Positions 26,988 through 35,933 of a stretch of 64,000 bases of DNA are shown here, piece by piece. A program made the translations under genes and the position numbers. Where the stretch lies: assembly GCA_030447445.1 (NCBI GenBank), contig JAUJOW010000001.1, positions 88,411 through 152,410 of the forward strand, read 5' to 3'. The notes below the pieces were generated by a model. It saw only the letters and a program-made list of their open reading frames with translations. It was not told the origin of the DNA and did no database searches. Numbering within the stretch: position 1 is the first letter of the stretch; the number at the start of each line of letters is the position of its first letter. The stretch is from Acidimicrobiales bacterium. Lineage in GTDB: Bacteria; Actinomycetota; Acidimicrobiia; Acidimicrobiales; Iamiaceae.

Positions 26988-28289
26988 ATGCGAGACCAGG
27001 GTTTCCGCTGGCCACTCGACCCCCAGCGCAACGGCTTCATGAGCCCCCGCGGGGCGGCCACCGGCGCCATCGGCTGCCTGTTGATCGCCGCTATCGGGGC
27101 GTGGGCGGCGGCCGCCCCCTCGGAGACCTCGGCGAACCAGCCCGTCGAGGCTGCGGCCGAGCCGACGGCCACCGAGGCGTCGAGCCCCGCTACTGGCCGG
27201 GCGGCGCCAGCACCGGGCACCGGTCCCGACCGCGCTCCGGCACCGGCGGGCGAGGCCGCCACTCCACCCACCGCACCGGAGCGGCCATCGGACGAGCGCC
27301 TGTTCCACGAGGTCTTCACCATCTCGGGCGACATCTCCCCCAAGTCGGTGGTGGCCTCCGACGAGGGTCTGTTCTTCGCCCAGAACATGATGTACCGGCA
27401 CACGATCACCGTCTATGACCGTGACTTCGAGCTCGTGAAGACCATCGGCGACCAGGTCAGGTTGGAGGAGTTCGGCCTCCCGGGCCCGGGGGCGCCGGTC
27501 CAGGGCGCCCCGGTGGAGGCCGCCTTCTCGCCCGACGGCGCCTACGCCTACGTCTCCAACTACTCCATGTACGGGCCCGGCTTCGCCGGGGAGGGGAGCG
27601 ACTCGTGCACGTCCGACGCCGGGCTCGACGACAGCTTCGTCTACCGCGTCGACGTGAAGCGCTTGGAGATCGACCAGGTCATCCCCGTCGGGGCCGTACC
27701 GAAGTACGTGGCCGTCACCCCCGACGGCAGGTTCGTCCTCGTGACCAACTGGTGCTCGTACGACATGAGCGTCATAGAGGCATCGTCGGGCAAGGAGGTC
27801 CGACGGGTCCCGATCGGGCGCTACCCCCGTGGCATCGCCGTCGACCCTGGCTCGACCACCGCCTTCGTCGCCGTCATGGGCGGCACCGACGTCGCCACCG
27901 TCGACCTGGCCGACTTCAGCGTCGGCGCCATCACCGGCGTGGGCGATGCTCCTCGCCACCTCGTCATGGCCCCGGACGGTCGCTACCTGTACGCCACGCT
28001 CAACGACGAGGGGGTCGTGGCGCGGATCGACCTGACCGCCGGCAACGCCACCACCAAGATCGCCACCGGCCAGGCCCCGCGCAGCATGGACATCTCCGCC
28101 GACGGCCGATCGCTCTACGTCGTGAACTACGAGTCGAACACGGTGAGCAAGGTGCGAACGGCGGACATGGAGGTGCTCCAGGAGCTCCCGGTCGGTCACC
28201 ACCCGATCGGCATCACCTACGACGATCCCACCGGTTCGGTGTGGGTCGCCTGCTACTCCGGCACCATCCACGTCTTCGGGGACAGCTGA
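26988..28289 (+). CDS. Membrane-anchored YVTN/YncE-like beta-propeller protein
   Basis: The protein has a signal-anchor (about residues 20-40: GAATGAIGCLLIAAIGAWAAA), an Ala/Pro/Thr-rich linker and a seven-bladed beta-propeller. The propeller is made of repeated PDGxxxYVxN blades (AFSPDGAYAYVSNY, VTPDGRFVLVTNW, MAPDGRYLYATL, SADGRSLYVVNY). Such propellers serve as extracellular binding scaffolds. No catalytic motif is visible. ATG 26988 is preferred, but GTG 26946 overlaps the capA stop (GTGA), so a 14-residue longer, coupled form is possible. Cotranscription with capA is likely. Confidence 0.85.
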   Translation: MRDQGFRWPLDPQRNGFMSPRGAATGAIGCLLIAAIGAWAAAAPSETSANQPVEAAAEPTATEASSPATGRAAPAPGTGPDRAPAPAGEAATPPTAPERPSDERLFHEVFTISGDISPKSVVASDEGLFFAQNMMYRHTITVYDRDFELVKTIGDQVRLEEFGLPGPGAPVQGAPVEAAFSPDGAYAYVSNYSMYGPGFAGEGSDSCTSDAGLDDSFVYRVDVKRLEIDQVIPVGAVPKYVAVTPDGRFVLVTNWCSYDMSVIEASSGKEVRRVPIGRYPRGIAVDPGSTTAFVAVMGGTDVATVDLADFSVGAITGVGDAPRHLVMAPDGRYLYATLNDEGVVARIDLTAGNATTKIATGQAPRSMDISADGRSLYVVNYESNTVSKVRTADMEVLQELPVGHHPIGITYDDPTGSVWVACYSGTIHVFGDS

Positions 28290-28319
28290 CGGGGCACCGC
28301 CATGCGACCCGCCGGTCGC

Positions 28320-28907
28320 TCACTCGTTGCTGGTGGAGAACCCGCAGGTCTCGAGGGAGAACTCGTCGAGGCTGAGCGCCGCCGCCCCGGCGGCGACCGC
28401 GTCGGGGTGATCGACCACCTTGGTCCCGAAGTCCTCGAGGCTCGTGCTCGACCCGGCCACGTCGATCAAGGCCTCGGTGAAGTCCCGAAGCGCGGTGAGG
28501 TCCTCGGTGAGGTCGTCGGGAGCCAGCGCGATGGCCTCCTCGTAGGCGACGACGAGTTGCTCGGAGCCATCGATGAGCTTGCCCTGGATGACGCTCCAGT
28601 CCCCGCCCGCCTCCAGATCCTCCGTGAACTGCAGGTCGAGGTCGCTGACGTCCCGGAGCGGTTCACACACCGCCTCGTCGCCGCCGTCGGTGGTCGTGGT
28701 CGAGCCCTCGGTCGTCGTGGTCGGGTCGGCCGCAGTCGAGGACGTGGTCGGCTCGGTGGTCGGGGCGGGGGCTTCGCCCCCGGGTGACGGCTCGGTCGTC
28801 TCCCCGGCGCTGCCCTGCTCGGAGTCGGCGTCGTCGGTGACCCCGCAGCCGAGGGCGGTGGCCAGGAGCAGGGTGGCGACAGCGAGCCAGGTCCCTGGGC
28901 GACGCAC
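28320..28907 (-). CDS. Putative lipoprotein, unknown function
   Basis: This 195-residue protein has a lipobox ending at Cys21 (LLLATALGC) and a Glu/Pro/Thr-rich linker (about 30-75) that tethers a small helical acidic domain. Two cysteines (in VCEPL and ETCGFS) could form a disulfide. I do not recognise the domain. The GTG at 28907 is chosen because it gives RRPGTWLA as n-region. It is divergent from the NlpC/P60 gene, with 139 bases between the starts. Confidence 0.7.
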   Translation of the reverse strand: MRRPGTWLAVATLLLATALGCGVTDDADSEQGSAGETTEPSPGGEAPAPTTEPTTSSTAADPTTTTEGSTTTTDGGDEAVCEPLRDVSDLDLQFTEDLEAGGDWSVIQGKLIDGSEQLVVAYEEAIALAPDDLTEDLTALRDFTEALIDVAGSSTSLEDFGTKVVDHPDAVAAGAAALSLDEFSLETCGFSTSNE

Positions 28908-29046
28908 GGCGAGAGTCTGGCAGAACCGTGACACCGGAGCGCTCCACCGTCCCCGCCACCCCGCAGTCGTTGCACATCCGTCATGGAACTGCAACAATGC
29001 CGACGCCTCCTCCGGCTGTCCCCTCCCCGAGCAAGGACGAGCGCCT

Positions 29047-29547
29047 GTGCCCCGACCATCGATGTTGCCCTCGGTACCCGCCCGGGCTCGAACGGCCGCC
29101 CTCGCCGCCCTCCTGCTCCTGGCCGTGGCCGGTCTCTCCGCCTGCGAGGAGGACGCGCCACGATCGGCGTCGACAGCCGGAGACGAGGCGGCGGCCCACG
29201 CGCGGTCCCAGCTCGGCACGCCCTACCAGTACGGTGGTCGCACCCCGGGTGTCGGGTTCGACTGCTCCGGGCTCACCTCGTGGTCCTGGGAACAGGCCGG
29301 CGTGGCCATCCCCCGGACGTCGCGGGACCAGTACGCCGCCACCGAGCGCATCAGCCTCGGCGATCTGCGTCCCGGCGACCTCGTGTTCTACGCCGCCAAC
29401 GGCTCCACCGTCAGCCACGTGGCCATGTTCGTGGGGAACGACACCCTCGTGCATGCCCGCAGCAGCGTCGCCCACGTCGTCGAGGACCAGCTGAGCACCT
29501 GGTGGACCAGCGCGCTCGTCGGCTACGGGCGGGTGGCCGCTCCGTAA
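29047..29547 (+). CDS. NlpC/P60-family lipoprotein (peptidoglycan endopeptidase)
   Basis: This 166-residue cell-wall hydrolase has a lipoprotein signal with Cys33 (VAGLSACEED) and a single NlpC/P60 domain. Catalytic Cys73 is in FDCSGLT and His124 in VSHVAMFVG, with a third polar residue near VHARS (His136). It would cut peptide stems of peptidoglycan outside the membrane. GTG 29047 is preferred over ATG 29062, with AAGGACGAG upstream. It lacks SH3 or coiled-coil targeting domains. Confidence 0.88.
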   Translation: MPRPSMLPSVPARARTAALAALLLLAVAGLSACEEDAPRSASTAGDEAAAHARSQLGTPYQYGGRTPGVGFDCSGLTSWSWEQAGVAIPRTSRDQYAATERISLGDLRPGDLVFYAANGSTVSHVAMFVGNDTLVHARSSVAHVVEDQLSTWWTSALVGYGRVAAP

Positions 29548-29604
29548 CCGGCTGACGCCACGGCGATGCCGGCCCCGCCCGGGCCTGCGTGCCACGATCG
29601 GGCG

Positions 29605-30819
29605 ATGTCCCACGCCTGCTCGCCGCGCCGGCGGCGGCTCCTGCCCACGCTCGTCGCCACCACGCTCCTCCTCGCCAGTTGCTCCGACGACGGCGGTGGC
29701 CAGACGGCCGGTGGCGAGAAGCCCGCCCCGACCAGGGAGACGGCCGAGCCGGATACGGGGGGCTTCGCCGGCTACGACGAACACCGGAGCGACCTGTACG
29801 CCGGCACGAAGAACTGGATCTGTCATCCCGACCTCGACGACGACGAGTGCCGGGACGTCCGCACCACCGTCATCGAGCCCGACGGCAGCCGGCGGGTCGA
29901 CGACCTGGAGCGGGCCGATGACCCCGGCTTCGACTGCTTCTACGTGTACCCCACCACCTCGGCCGACCCCGAGGTCAACAGCGACCTCGATGTCGACGAC
30001 TCCGAGGTCGACACCGTCCGCGCCCAGGTGGCGCGGTACTCCTCGGTCTGCCGGGTCTTCGCTCCCGCCTACCGCCAGGTCACCATCGCCGGACTGTTCC
30101 AGGGCGGTCTCGGCGAGGACCCCCAGCAGCGCGCCTACGGGGACGTGCTCGACGCCTGGAAGACCTACGTCAACCAGGACAACGACGGGCGTGGCGTCGT
30201 GCTCATCGGGCACTCCCAGGGCTCCGGGCACCTTCGCCGGCTCCTGTCCGAGGAGCTCGACCCCGAACCCGACCTCCGGGCCCTGCTCGTGTCGGCGGTG
30301 TTGCTCGGCACCACCATCGCCGAGCCGACCAACGGGACCACGAGCGAGGAGGGGCTCCGCAACATCGCCCCCTGCACATCGCCTGGCGACACCGGATGCC
30401 TGGTCTCGTACTCCTCGTACCCGGCCGCTTCGCCGCCGGTCGAGGGAGCGCTGTTCGGGGGCGTGCGGGAGGAGGGCCAGCGGGCCGTGTGCGTCAACCC
30501 GGTGGAGCTGGCCGGGGGCGACGGCCTGGCCGATCCGGTGCTGCTCACCAAGCCGTCACTGGTCGGGGCGGTGGCCGGCTTCGAGGACGTCGCCACACCG
30601 TTCGTGTCGCTCCCCGGGGCGCTGGAGGCGACCTGCACCGTCACCGGCCCCTACTCCTACCTCGCCGTCGAGCCGGACGACCCCGACGATCCCCGGCCGC
30701 TGTCCGGTCTGGTCAAGCAGGGCCTCGGGCCGACGTGGGGCCTGCACCTGCTCGACGCCAACCTCGCCCAGGACGACCTCATCGAGTTGGTCACCCAGCA
30801 AGCCGAACGACACCGGTGA
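29605..30819 (+). CDS. DUF3089 lipase-like lipoprotein
   Basis: This 404-residue protein has a lipoprotein signal ending at Cys26 (TTLLLASCSDD) and a DUF3089 alpha/beta-hydrolase domain. Motifs are DCFYVYPTTS, RVFAPAYRQ, the nucleophile elbow VVLIGHSQGS, and a late GLHLLDANLAQ segment supplying the histidine. DUF3089 proteins are predicted secreted lipases or esterases; the substrate is unknown. ATG 29605 directly precedes the n-region SHACSPRRRR. It is convergent with selO. Confidence 0.87.
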   Translation: MSHACSPRRRRLLPTLVATTLLLASCSDDGGGQTAGGEKPAPTRETAEPDTGGFAGYDEHRSDLYAGTKNWICHPDLDDDECRDVRTTVIEPDGSRRVDDLERADDPGFDCFYVYPTTSADPEVNSDLDVDDSEVDTVRAQVARYSSVCRVFAPAYRQVTIAGLFQGGLGEDPQQRAYGDVLDAWKTYVNQDNDGRGVVLIGHSQGSGHLRRLLSEELDPEPDLRALLVSAVLLGTTIAEPTNGTTSEEGLRNIAPCTSPGDTGCLVSYSSYPAASPPVEGALFGGVREEGQRAVCVNPVELAGGDGLADPVLLTKPSLVGAVAGFEDVATPFVSLPGALEATCTVTGPYSYLAVEPDDPDDPRPLSGLVKQGLGPTWGLHLLDANLAQDDLIELVTQQAERHR

Positions 30820-30885
30820 CTCCGGCTACGGTCAGCGAACCGCTCGAAGCGGGGGGCAGTGTGGCGGTAGACCTCGGGCGTCGGT

Positions 30886-32367
30886 TTACGTACCGCAGAA
30901 CGTGCGGTAGGGGCCGAAGCCCGGCGGGGCAGGTGCGGCGTACGGTTCGAGACCGGGTCGTTCGACGAATGGCTGGGCGAGCACATCGAGCAGTCGTCGG
31001 AACGGTTGTAGGTCACCGGCACTCGCCGCCGCCAGCGCTTCCTCCACCTTGTGGTTGCGCGGGATGTAGACGGGGTTGACCCGGTCCATCGCTGCTGCGA
31101 CCGCCTGTGGGTCACGCCGATGAGAGGACAGCTCCGTCCGCCAACGGTCCGACCACGCGTCGAAGGCCCAGGGTTCGGTGAAGAGGGATCGGGTCCGTGC
31201 CGCATCTCCCAGGACCGACGACGACAGGGCCCGGAAGCACGAGGTGAAGTCGACCCGCTGCGCGTGCAACAGCGCCAGCAGGTCGTCGATGAGCTCGCCG
31301 TCCTCTGGTTGGTCGTCGGTCAGACCCAACTTGGCCCGCATCCCGTGGCCCCAGCACTCGTGATAGCGGTCGGGGAACGACTGCAACACGTCGGTGGCCG
31401 CCGTAAGCGCCGCATCCGTCTCGACGTCGAACAGGGGCAGCAACGTCTCGGCCAACCGCGCCAGGTTCCACTGCGCGATGTGCGGCTGGTTGCCGTATGC
31501 GTAGCGGCCGCCATGATCGATCGAACTGAACACGGTGGCGGGGTCGAAGGCATCCATGAAGGCACAGGGGCCGTAGTCGATGGTCTCGCCGGAGATCGTC
31601 ATGTTGTCGGTGTTCATGACGCCGTGGATGAACCCGACGAGCATCCAGCGAGCGACCAGCGATGCCTGGGCGTCGACGACGCCTTCGAAGAACGCGAGGT
31701 ACGGGTTCTCCGCCTCGACGGCGTGGGGGTGGTGACGTGCGATCGCGTGGTCGGCGAGACGCCGCACGAGCGTCAGGTCACCGTGGGCGGCTGCGTACTG
31801 GAACGTGCCGACGCGAAGGTGGCTGGCGGCGACGCGGGTGAGCACTGCGCCGGGCAGCATCGTCTCCCGGGCGACGTGATCGCCGGTCGCCACCACTGCG
31901 AGCGCCCGGGTGGTGGGGATGCCGAGCGCATGCATCGCCTCGCCGATCACGTACTCACGCAGCATCGGGCCGACGGCTGCCTTCCCGTCACCCCCTCGTG
32001 CGAACGGCGTGCGACCCGACCCCTTCAGGTGCAGGTCACGGCGGCGTCCGTGGACGTCGATCACCTCGCCGAGCAGGAGCGCTCGGCCGTCGCCGAGGCG
32101 AGGCGAGAACCCACCGAACTGATGGCCGGCGTAGGCCTGCGCGACCGGCGACGCCCCCTCGGGTGTGGCGTTGCCGGCGAGAACGGCGACACCATCAGGT
32201 GCTCGCAGCGCCTCTGGATCGACACCCAGCTCTGTGGCCAGCTCCTCGTTGAGCGCCAACAGCCGGGCCGCCGAGACCGGCGCGGCCTGCCATGCCGCGT
32301 ACAGGCCCTCCAGTTCACGAACATAGGAGTTGTCGAACGCGAACAGCGGCCGGACAGCGACGCTCAT
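30886..32367 (-). CDS. selO: SelO family protein AMPylase
   Basis: This 493-residue protein is a SelO/YdiU pseudokinase that transfers AMP to Ser/Thr/Tyr of target proteins, linked to oxidative-stress responses. Visible landmarks are the N-terminal [49 protein letters not shown] (nucleotide loop), [20 protein letters not shown] (catalytic/metal site) and NPVYIPRNH. It ends in FCGT, keeping the C-terminal redox cysteine that is selenocysteine in animals. It is complete and isolated. Confidence 0.95.
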   Translation of the reverse strand: MSVAVRPLFAFDNSYVRELEGLYAAWQAAPVSAARLLALNEELATELGVDPEALRAPDGVAVLAGNATPEGASPVAQAYAGHQFGGFSPRLGDGRALLLGEVIDVHGRRRDLHLKGSGRTPFARGGDGKAAVGPMLREYVIGEAMHALGIPTTRALAVVATGDHVARETMLPGAVLTRVAASHLRVGTFQYAAAHGDLTLVRRLADHAIARHHPHAVEAENPYLAFFEGVVDAQASLVARWMLVGFIHGVMNTDNMTISGETIDYGPCAFMDAFDPATVFSSIDHGGRYAYGNQPHIAQWNLARLAETLLPLFDVETDAALTAATDVLQSFPDRYHECWGHGMRAKLGLTDDQPEDGELIDDLLALLHAQRVDFTSCFRALSSSVLGDAARTRSLFTEPWAFDAWSDRWRTELSSHRRDPQAVAAAMDRVNPVYIPRNHKVEEALAAASAGDLQPFRRLLDVLAQPFVERPGLEPYAAPAPPGFGPYRTFCGT

Positions 32368-32451
32368 CGAGCCGAGGCTACCGAGCGACCACCACGACTC
32401 ACCGATCCGTCCTCCTGCACTGCTGCAGGCATCGGCGTGGGGTGCGGCGCA

Positions 32452-33315
32452 TCAGGTGGCGTTCTCGGCGGCGACCTCGGCCCGCTCCTCCCGAAGGCGG
32501 TCTCGGGAGCGCACGAGCCGGAGGAGGGTGACGAGCCCGAGTCCTCCCAGCACGTTTCCGACCGTCGTGTAGGCGAACCAGCCGAGCCAGTCGAGGTAGC
32601 CGAACGGGGCGCGGCCGGTATGGAGGGCGCCGAAGATGAGGAGCGAGTCGAGCACCGAGTGGAACATCTCGAGGCCGGCGAGGAGGAAGGCGCCGGCAAC
32701 GGCCGCCGCGATCTTGGCCGGCATCGAGTCGGTCCCGTGCTGCATGCGCGTCATCAGCGTGATGGCGCCGCCGGCGAGGAGGGCAAGGCTGAACGTCTCC
32801 CGGGACAGCGGGGCGGTCGCGTAGTGCGTCGCAGACTCGACGGTCTGGTCCCGAAGCCGGGGGAAGGCGCCCATGGCGACCCACATGACGAGCCAACCGC
32901 CAGCGATGTTCGCGGCGAGCGTGCCGGACCAGAGCCGCGCCAGTTGGAGTGGACCGGCCCGGCGGGCGGCGACGGTGATCACCGGCACCAGGAATCCTTC
33001 TGTGAACAGCTCGCTGCGGGCGAGGAGCAGGGCCACGAACCCCACCGAGAAGGCGAGACCGGCCAACAGCGGGGACCCCGTCTCCTCCCGGACGGCGATG
33101 AAGGCCAGGACGCCCAAGGCCACCTCGGTCCCGCCCAGGAAGCCGGTGGCGAGCACGACGTGCCACGGCCGGTGCAGTCGCTGGACACCCTCGGCGACGG
33201 TGCGGTCGAAGGCGTGCTCGAGCTCGTCCTCCAGCGGACTGTCCGTCTCGCCGAGCTGCTGCTGGTTCGTGTCGGCCACCGAGATGCCCCTCGTTCGCAA
33301 GTGGTTCGGGGGCAC
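32452..33315 (-). CDS. Formate/nitrite transporter (FNT) family protein
   Basis: This 287-residue protein has six predicted membrane spans and FNT landmarks: GFLGGTEVALGVLAF, RSELFTEGFLVP and GWLVMWVAMG. It resembles the YfdC-like branch rather than FocA or NirC, so the transported anion is uncertain. An acidic N-terminal tail precedes the first span. The ATG at 33315 gives MPPNHL; an internal GTG (VADTNQQ) is possible. The next gene upstream ends three bases before its start, so the two probably share a transcript. Confidence 0.85.
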   Translation of the reverse strand: MPPNHLRTRGISVADTNQQQLGETDSPLEDELEHAFDRTVAEGVQRLHRPWHVVLATGFLGGTEVALGVLAFIAVREETGSPLLAGLAFSVGFVALLLARSELFTEGFLVPVITVAARRAGPLQLARLWSGTLAANIAGGWLVMWVAMGAFPRLRDQTVESATHYATAPLSRETFSLALLAGGAITLMTRMQHGTDSMPAKIAAAVAGAFLLAGLEMFHSVLDSLLIFGALHTGRAPFGYLDWLGWFAYTTVGNVLGGLGLVTLLRLVRSRDRLREERAEVAAENAT

Positions 33316-33317
33316 CT

Positions 33318-33968
33318 CTACCCAGCCGAAACGCCCTCATTTCCTCGGGGGCTGGAGCGCCCGAGCGCCGCCGCGGCGGCCACCGCGGTTGCAACGTGCC
33401 AGCCGGCGTGGGGCTGGGCCGGGGACGACGGCCAGCACAGGGGTGCGCCAGTGCGCCCGAGCACGAAGAGCACGACTCCCACACCCAGTGCCGCCACCGC
33501 CACCCGGTCGGCGACCGACGGCGGGCTCGTCCGGCGCCGTCGGCGTCGCCGTTCCACGCCCACCACTGCGACGGCCAGCGCGCCGTGCAAGACCGCCACG
33601 AGCCCGGGGGCAGCGACGGCCATGCCGACGGCCGCGGCGGCCAGCATCCCGCCGAGGCGTCGGAAGCCGGCTCCGCCGGCGTGGAGGAGTACCACCACGA
33701 GCAGGGCGGCGATCGAGGCGTCATGAGCGGCGTCGGCCCACGCTGGCTGAGGCCCGTGGTACGCGACGCTCCCGATGGAGACGAAGGCCAGGGCCACCAC
33801 CCCGGCGACGGTGGCCGACGGGAGGGTCTCCGCGGAGGCACGGCGGCTCGCGACGTAGGCGGCAGCAGCGAGGTAGGCGGCAGCGGCGAGGTAGGCGGTG
33901 CTCGACCAGGCGTTGGCCGGCTGGGCCAGCCAGCCCTCGCCCAAGAGCTCGCAGTCCGAACCCCCCAT
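33318..33968 (-). CDS. CREST-superfamily (ceramidase-like) membrane protein
   Basis: This 216-residue protein with about six to seven membrane helices has the pattern of the CREST metal-dependent membrane hydrolases. There is an N-terminal acidic/Asn segment (CELLGEGWLAQPANAWS), S67-x3-H71 in SVAYHG, Asp83 and H187-x3-H191 in QPHAGWHVAT. These are the zinc-site residues of alkaline ceramidases and PAQR receptors. The substrate is unknown. It is likely cotranscribed with the FNT gene and divergent from the VOC gene. Confidence 0.7.
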   Translation of the reverse strand: MGGSDCELLGEGWLAQPANAWSSTAYLAAAAYLAAAAYVASRRASAETLPSATVAGVVALAFVSIGSVAYHGPQPAWADAAHDASIAALLVVVLLHAGGAGFRRLGGMLAAAAVGMAVAAPGLVAVLHGALAVAVVGVERRRRRRRTSPPSVADRVAVAALGVGVVLFVLGRTGAPLCWPSSPAQPHAGWHVATAVAAAAALGRSSPRGNEGVSAG

Positions 33969-34056
33969 GGCCAGGCAGAGGATGGCAGAACCAGCGCAGG
34001 TTGAGGAGGCGCCCCGCGTGCCAATCTGGCACCGTGGCGCTGACCGTGGAGGGGCG

Positions 34057-34410
34057 ATGAGCGCCGACTGGGCGCGGCCCGTCGTGCACTGGGAGATCGA
34101 GGCCCATGATCCTGAGCGCCAGCGCGCCTTCTACCGGGACCTGTTCAACTGGGACATAGGGGACGGTCCGATCATGAACATCGCCGCCGGCCTGGGCGGT
34201 CCTGAACCGGGGCCTGGCGGACACATCCGCCAAGGCGATACGCCGGGTGTTCGCCTGTTCGTTCAGGTGCGGGACATCAACGCGTCCCTCTCGCGGGCCA
34301 GCGAGCTGGGAGGCACCGTGCTGTCGGAGCCCTTCGATGTCCCGGGAGGGCCGACGATTGCCTCGATCAGCGACCCCGAGGGCAACCCGCTCGTGCTCGT
34401 GCAGCAGTAG
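34057..34410 (+). CDS. VOC-family (glyoxalase-like) protein
   Basis: This 117-residue single VOC module has an opening strand PVVHWEIEAHDPERQRAFY, the central VRLFVQVRDI and a closing SDPEGNPLVLVQQ, where metal-binding enzymes keep a Glu. The two-module or dimeric fold supports metal-dependent lyases, dioxygenases or resistance proteins. GGAGGGG lies just upstream of the ATG. The gene ends four bases before a convergent ABM-like gene. It marks the start of a stretch rich in small genes. Confidence 0.85.
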   Translation: MSADWARPVVHWEIEAHDPERQRAFYRDLFNWDIGDGPIMNIAAGLGGPEPGPGGHIRQGDTPGVRLFVQVRDINASLSRASELGGTVLSEPFDVPGGPTIASISDPEGNPLVLVQQ

Positions 34411-34413
34411 TCG

Positions 34414-34716
34414 TCAGTCGAGGTCCGTGTAGCGGCGAACCTCGAGGCTGCTCGAGTCGACGAACGACATGAACTCCAGCGCGGTCGGGTCGTCGTCCCA
34501 GCGAGTGGCGCTGTTGTCGGCATCCTCTGCGCTGTACCAGAGATCGATGACGATCCACTCGCCGGCACGCTCGCCCTGCCCGCGCCCCGTCGTGCGGCGG
34601 AGGAGTCCAGGCTGGCGGTACGCGAAATCGGACTGCAGCCGCTTGTCGACAGCGAGGAAGGCGGCATCCTCCGCACCGTCGACGAGCCGGAAGGTCATCG
34701 TCTCGATCACTGCCAC
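34414..34716 (-). CDS. Antibiotic biosynthesis monooxygenase (ABM)-like small protein
   Basis: This is a 100-residue dimeric alpha-beta barrel-type protein. It opens with ETMTFRLVDGAEDAAF, followed by PGLLRRTTG and WIVIDLWYSAEDA, the usual ABM arrangement of strand, helix, strand. Members include monooxygenases and simple stress proteins; nothing in the sequence fixes a substrate. It is separate in sequence from the other ABM-like gene at 38.6 kb. Confidence 0.7.
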   Translation of the reverse strand: MAVIETMTFRLVDGAEDAAFLAVDKRLQSDFAYRQPGLLRRTTGRGQGERAGEWIVIDLWYSAEDADNSATRWDDDPTALEFMSFVDSSSLEVRRYTDLD

Positions 34717-34745
34717 CCACCCAGCATCGCGTGAGGGTCAGGCAG

Positions 34746-35489
34746 TCACGGGCGGGGACTGGTGTGGAGCACCGATACGGCGATCACGAGCGCCACGCTG
34801 TTGGTACCGACGTGGGCGAGGGCAGGGGCGACGAGGCTTCCGCTGCGCAGCCGGAGCCAGCAGAACACAGCCCCGGCGCCAGCGGTGGCGACGACGCCGG
34901 CGGCGACGGCGGGCGCACTCGGAGCCAACCGGTTCGTTCCCAGCGCTTCGACGGTCGGGACGACGTGCCAGAGGCCGAAGATCGCTGACGACCAGCCGAC
35001 AGCGGCCCCTCTCGAGGTGACTCGGCTGAGCAGGGCGAGCAGCACACCGCGGAAGGCGACCTCCTCGAGCACGACCGTGCCGAGCGGGATCCGGACGAGA
35101 GCCTGGTAGGCAACGGCCGCCCCGGTGACCTCGGCCACCCTCTCGTCTGCGTACAGGGGCCGGGTGGCGGGGACGAGCGCGGCGACCACGAGGGCCAGGG
35201 CCACGATGACGAACGCAGCCGCACCGAGAGCCGCCCCTCTACCAACGCTGGAGCGGGCCAGACCCAGTTCCGCCCAAGCGGTCCCGCTCGTCCGGGCGAT
35301 TCCGAGGAGCGCGGCGGCCACCGCCAGGTTGACGGGAACATACAGCGCGGGGGGAAGCACCAGGTTCCCCAGGAGGTTGTGCACCAGGAGGATGGCCAGG
35401 ACCGGGACGAGAGCGGCCACACGGCGCTCTCGCAGACCCCGGTCGGGACGGCCGTTGCTTCCAGCGGACGTGGACGGGCTACTGGCCAA
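34746..35489 (-). CDS. CPBP-family intramembrane metalloprotease
   Basis: The 247-residue, roughly seven-span protein carries the CPBP (Abi) motifs: LEEVAFRG (Glu142, Glu143, Arg147), GLWHVVP (about His174) and a final HVGTNS. The fold is that of Rce1-type glutamate proteases in the membrane. Roles range from prenyl-protein processing to bacteriocin immunity; none is indicated here. The start lies inside the end of a DinB-like fragment (11-base overlap). Confidence 0.88.
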   Translation of the reverse strand: MASSPSTSAGSNGRPDRGLRERRVAALVPVLAILLVHNLLGNLVLPPALYVPVNLAVAAALLGIARTSGTAWAELGLARSSVGRGAALGAAAFVIVALALVVAALVPATRPLYADERVAEVTGAAVAYQALVRIPLGTVVLEEVAFRGVLLALLSRVTSRGAAVGWSSAIFGLWHVVPTVEALGTNRLAPSAPAVAAGVVATAGAGAVFCWLRLRSGSLVAPALAHVGTNSVALVIAVSVLHTSPRP

Positions 35490-35840
35490 CTCTCCCGTCG
35501 ATCCGCTCGCGGAGGAAGTCGGCGTGGCCGTTGTGCCGGGCGTACTCCTCGATCATGTGCACCAGCACTTCGCGCAGCACGTGCCCGTCTTTTCCGACGA
35601 CGTCGAGGTCGGGAGCCTCGGCCACGTACTGATCCGCGAACGCGACCTCGGCCCGCCACGTGTCCCACGCCTCGGCGACAACCTCGGGCTCGGACACCGC
35701 GCCGTTGAAGTCCGAGGGGTCGTCATCGGCGTCGACGAACATGTCCGACCAGCCAAAGCGACGGACGGGCTCATCGTCGACCGACTCGTCTGGCCGAAGG
35801 TGCTTCTCGGGGTCATCCGACGTAGTGGTGACATTGCCAC
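35479..35840 (-). pseudogene. Truncated DinB/DUF664 gene
   Basis: Only the C-terminal half of a DUF664 protein remains: a DADDDPSDFNGAVSEPEV acidic segment, EAWDTWRAEVAFA, then [18 protein letters not shown]. The N-terminal third with the first metal histidine (LVRHxAEVE in the intact copy at 3.4 kb) is missing. Upstream frames toward 35.9 kb show no match. It ends normally, overlapping the CPBP start. The part left would lack metal binding. Confidence 0.7.
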
Positions 35841-35933
35841 AGTCCTGGGCCGGACACGCTGGTATCCCCACAACTCCTGCGTCAGGGCTCGAGCAGGTCG
35901 TCCGAACCGCTGCTGGAAAAGACGATGATCTCG

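Noticed and set aside
25660..28289. Poly-gamma-glutamate capsule operon
   Set aside because: Only a CapA-family protein is present; no CapB ligase or CapC is nearby.
31051..33726. An 891-codon plus-strand frame across selO and the FNT gene
   Set aside because: It spans two well-defined minus-strand genes and has no recognisable domain.
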